Source: Clostridia bacterium
Lineage (GTDB): Bacteria > Bacillota > Clostridia > Oscillospirales > CAG-272
Length of the DNA stretch: 6,785 nucleotides
Direction: 5' to 3'
NCBI GenBank assembly: GCA_900770605.1
Contig: CAAGKS010000070.1
Coordinates: 1 to 6,785, forward strand
Shown here: positions 6,138-6,785 of the stretch, in pieces
Position numbering within the stretch: position 1 is the first letter of the stretch
How the letters are laid out: every line of letters starts with the position of its first letter
Position numbers and translations under genes: made by a program
The notes under the pieces: generated by a model
What the model saw: the letters and a program-made list of their open reading frames with translations, nothing else
Databases searched by the model: none
What the model was told of the DNA's origin: nothing

Positions 6138-6785
6138 TTATTCGTTAGTGGTGACCTCTACGGCATCCTCGGTAATCGGTTCTGCTTTTGCTTTATTCTT
6201 GTTGTACTCAAAGAAAAGATTTATAACTGAAGCCTGATCCCTCTTGAAGTTGGTCTCCGTGACGGCAATGTCACAGAAGCCTGCATCATCTCCCATTATG
6301 ATGGCGCTGAAGATCGGAAGCATACGGACGAACCATTGTATTACTGTGATGATAGAAAAGCTCAAGATAACATCCACGGCTATCATACCGCCAAGCAGGA
6401 CAATCAGTCCGCGCGTGATAAAATCCTTTCGCTTATCCTTTCGCTCTCGCTCACGACCACTCTGTCCTACGAGCTTCTGACGATTCGACTCGCCATTCTC
6501 GTTCATAATGAGTCCGGGGGTGAGCTTTATGGACTTCGCCTTGTTGCATTTGATGATGGTCTTGCGAACACTCAAAGGAAGGGAGAGTCGCATAATTTTG
6601 CGGTTAGTCATATGTCTGTACTTCTCGATGTACTCATCGTAGCTAATATCCACATCAACAAGAAGAGATTGGCGGTATTCCTTTAGCTCACGCACCTTGT
6701 ATTCTTGGCAGAACGTAGGTACTTCGGATGTCAAGCCAAGCTCTACTATCTTGTTTTTAGACGTGCGATAAGTGGTCAAAGCCTC
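6138..6785 (-). CDS. Unrecognised phage-region membrane protein, C-terminal part (open at right edge)
   Basis: I do not recognise this protein. The reading frame is open to the window edge (GAG GCT precede the TTG at 6779), so the true start probably lies outside and at least 215 codons are present. The first ~118 residues are soluble and rich in charged residues, with a strongly basic stretch QSGRERERKDKRKD at 106-119. A hydrophobic block follows at about 121-163 (RGLIVLLGGMIAVDVILSF, then ITVIQWFVRMLPIFSAIIMG), long enough for two membrane spans. The tail is soluble, with an acidic end (TEDAVEVTTNE). By the positive-inside rule the basic stretch should be cytoplasmic. It lies 61 bases upstream of the holin on the same strand and so probably belongs to the phage, either as the last gene before the lysis cassette or as a lysis-accessory protein. 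Both roles are guesses from position. Confidence 0.6.
   Translation of the reverse strand, partial: EALTTYRTSKNKIVELGLTSEVPTFCQEYKVRELKEYRQSLLVDVDISYDEYIEKYRHMTNRKIMRLSLPLSVRKTIIKCNKAKSIKLTPGLIMNENGESNRQKLVGQSGRERERKDKRKDFITRGLIVLLGGMIAVDVILSFSIITVIQWFVRMLPIFSAIIMGDDAGFCDIAVTETNFKRDQASVINLFFEYNKNKAKAEPITEDAVEVTTNE

Larger units (their letters stand above)
5120..6785. mobile_element. Lysis end of a prophage (or phage remnant), continues past right edge
   Basis: Membrane protein, holin and endolysin genes lie in tandem on the minus strand, followed by a strong terminator and an interrupted host gene. This is the usual arrangement at the lysis end of an integrated temperate phage. No integrase, capsid or tail gene is in the window, so whether the phage is complete or decayed cannot be told. 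The left boundary is placed at the catalase junction; the right boundary is unknown. Confidence 0.72.

Noticed and set aside
1..6785. tRNA genes, rRNA genes, CRISPR arrays, riboswitches, insertion sequences
   Set aside because: Looked for cloverleaf ends, regular repeats with spacers, long structured leaders and transposase motifs; none seen.

Overview
The window looks like a chromosomal segment from a low-to-mid GC Firmicute of the class Clostridia, perhaps a gut Oscillospiraceae-like organism. The basis is the style of its Y-family polymerase (an N-terminal HSDLNNFFASVE motif), the CotJC-type manganese catalase sequence, Shine-Dalgarno sites of the GGAGG type and AT-rich sigma-A promoters. 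I inferred the taxonomy from protein features I recognise and could not search for it.

Left part, 1-2606: a divergent pair of DNA-repair genes. On the minus strand is the N-terminal 60% of uvrB (nucleotide excision repair), which runs off the left edge. On the plus strand is a complete dinB-type translesion polymerase. Both are transcribed from one 152-base intergenic region with a clear promoter in each direction. No canonical LexA box is visible there. dinB ends in a long perfect palindrome that serves as a bidirectional terminator, shared with the convergent gene dxs.

Middle part, 2608-4661: dxs (1-deoxy-D-xylulose-5-phosphate synthase, first step of the MEP isoprenoid pathway) on the minus strand. 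It stands alone, with its own extended -10 promoter. It has two credible start codons 18 codons apart.

Right part, 4682-6785: all genes are on the minus strand. From high to low coordinate they are an unrecognised membrane protein (open at the right edge), a small holin, an Amidase_3 endolysin with a short SPOR-like tail, a terminator, and then the 3' part of a manganese catalase (CotJC family) gene. The catalase lacks its N-terminal portion, including one of the five metal ligands. Family-like sequence begins abruptly at the TEELAHLEM motif, about 30 bases past the endolysin terminator. The simplest reading is that a prophage, whose lysis module forms this end, integrated inside the catalase/spore-coat gene, with the host/phage junction near 5111-5122. 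The missing 5' part should lie at the far end of the prophage, outside the window. This resembles the known prophage-like elements that split sporulation genes and excise during sporulation. Whether this one excises cannot be seen here.
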